Source: a virus | Direction: 5' to 3' (one strand) | Virus record (IMG/VR): IMGVR_UViG_3300029319_000397 | Coordinates: 1-27,097 of that record | Length of the DNA stretch: 27,097 bases | Part shown: one piece after another, positions 27,095 to 27,097 of the stretch | Layout of the letters: the number at the start of each line of letters is the position of its first letter | Numbering within the stretch: position 1 is the first letter of the stretch | Position numbers and translations under genes: made by a program | The notes under the pieces: generated by a model | Told to the model about the DNA's origin: nothing | The model's database searches: none | What the model saw: the letters and a program-made list of their open reading frames with translations, nothing else

Positions 27095-27097
27095 TAT

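Noticed and set aside
1-27097. tRNA genes, integrase, attachment site or insertion sequence
   Set aside because: I found no T-loop-like GTTCRANNC with matching acceptor stems, no recombinase or transposase motif and no terminal inverted repeats with target duplication. A profile search could still find a degenerate tRNA.

Overview
This window looks like the interior of an AT-rich double-stranded DNA tailed phage genome, or an assembled marine viral contig. The evidence is a terminase large and small subunit, a family A DNA polymerase with its own primase, helicases and SSB-like protein, very large virion-type proteins, and tightly packed small unknown genes with overlapping starts and stops. 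Both ends are cut: one gene runs off the left edge, and the right-most gene starts within a few bases of the right edge. AT richness, gene content and the Leu-type polymerase suggest a marine bacterial host, possibly an alphaproteobacterium such as the SAR11/SAR116 groups. This host guess is an inference and was not tested. No integrase, tRNA, CRISPR array or insertion sequence was seen.

Nearly all genes are on the minus strand, so the natural reading order is from right to left. From 27094 to 19974 lie two giant virion-type proteins (884 and 1055 aa), two small membrane proteins, and an acidic/basic pair of low-complexity proteins. From 19614 to 9887 comes a replication and recombination module: a conserved phage protein, a PD-(D/E)XK exonuclease, a plus-strand SNF2-family helicase, a conserved 178-aa protein, an SSB-like protein, an archaeo-eukaryotic-type primase, a UvrD-like helicase, a DUF3310 protein and DNA polymerase A. 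From 9620 to 6359 is a run of small genes containing a DUF2314-like protein, a PAPS-reductase-like ATP pyrophosphatase, a ribbon-helix-helix-like protein, a zinc-finger protein and an HNH endonuclease. From 6022 to 5109 are terS and a VRR-NUC type nuclease. TerL follows at 2082-610, with a further gene downstream that leaves the window.

The most unusual stretch is 2246-5210, between terS/nuclease and terL. It holds three consecutive transcription units of unknown function. Each has its own -10 element followed by exactly 5 nt and the same 10-mer TGTGTTAAAC, a ribosome binding site, one to three small genes, and a terminator-like hairpin. Every junction between units is filled by diverged copies of a GC-rich repeat element (GCGCGCGCC palindromes plus paired ACGGGAAACGGGAA or ACGGCAAACGGCAA motifs) in an otherwise AT-rich genome. 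This is the layout expected of stacked moron cassettes, and it separates the two terminase genes that are often adjacent.

Only two genes are on the plus strand (9724-9894 and 16798-18201). Each starts in a short divergent intergenic region with promoter-like sequences for both strands, and each ends inside the 3' end of a minus-strand replication gene, so antisense control is possible.
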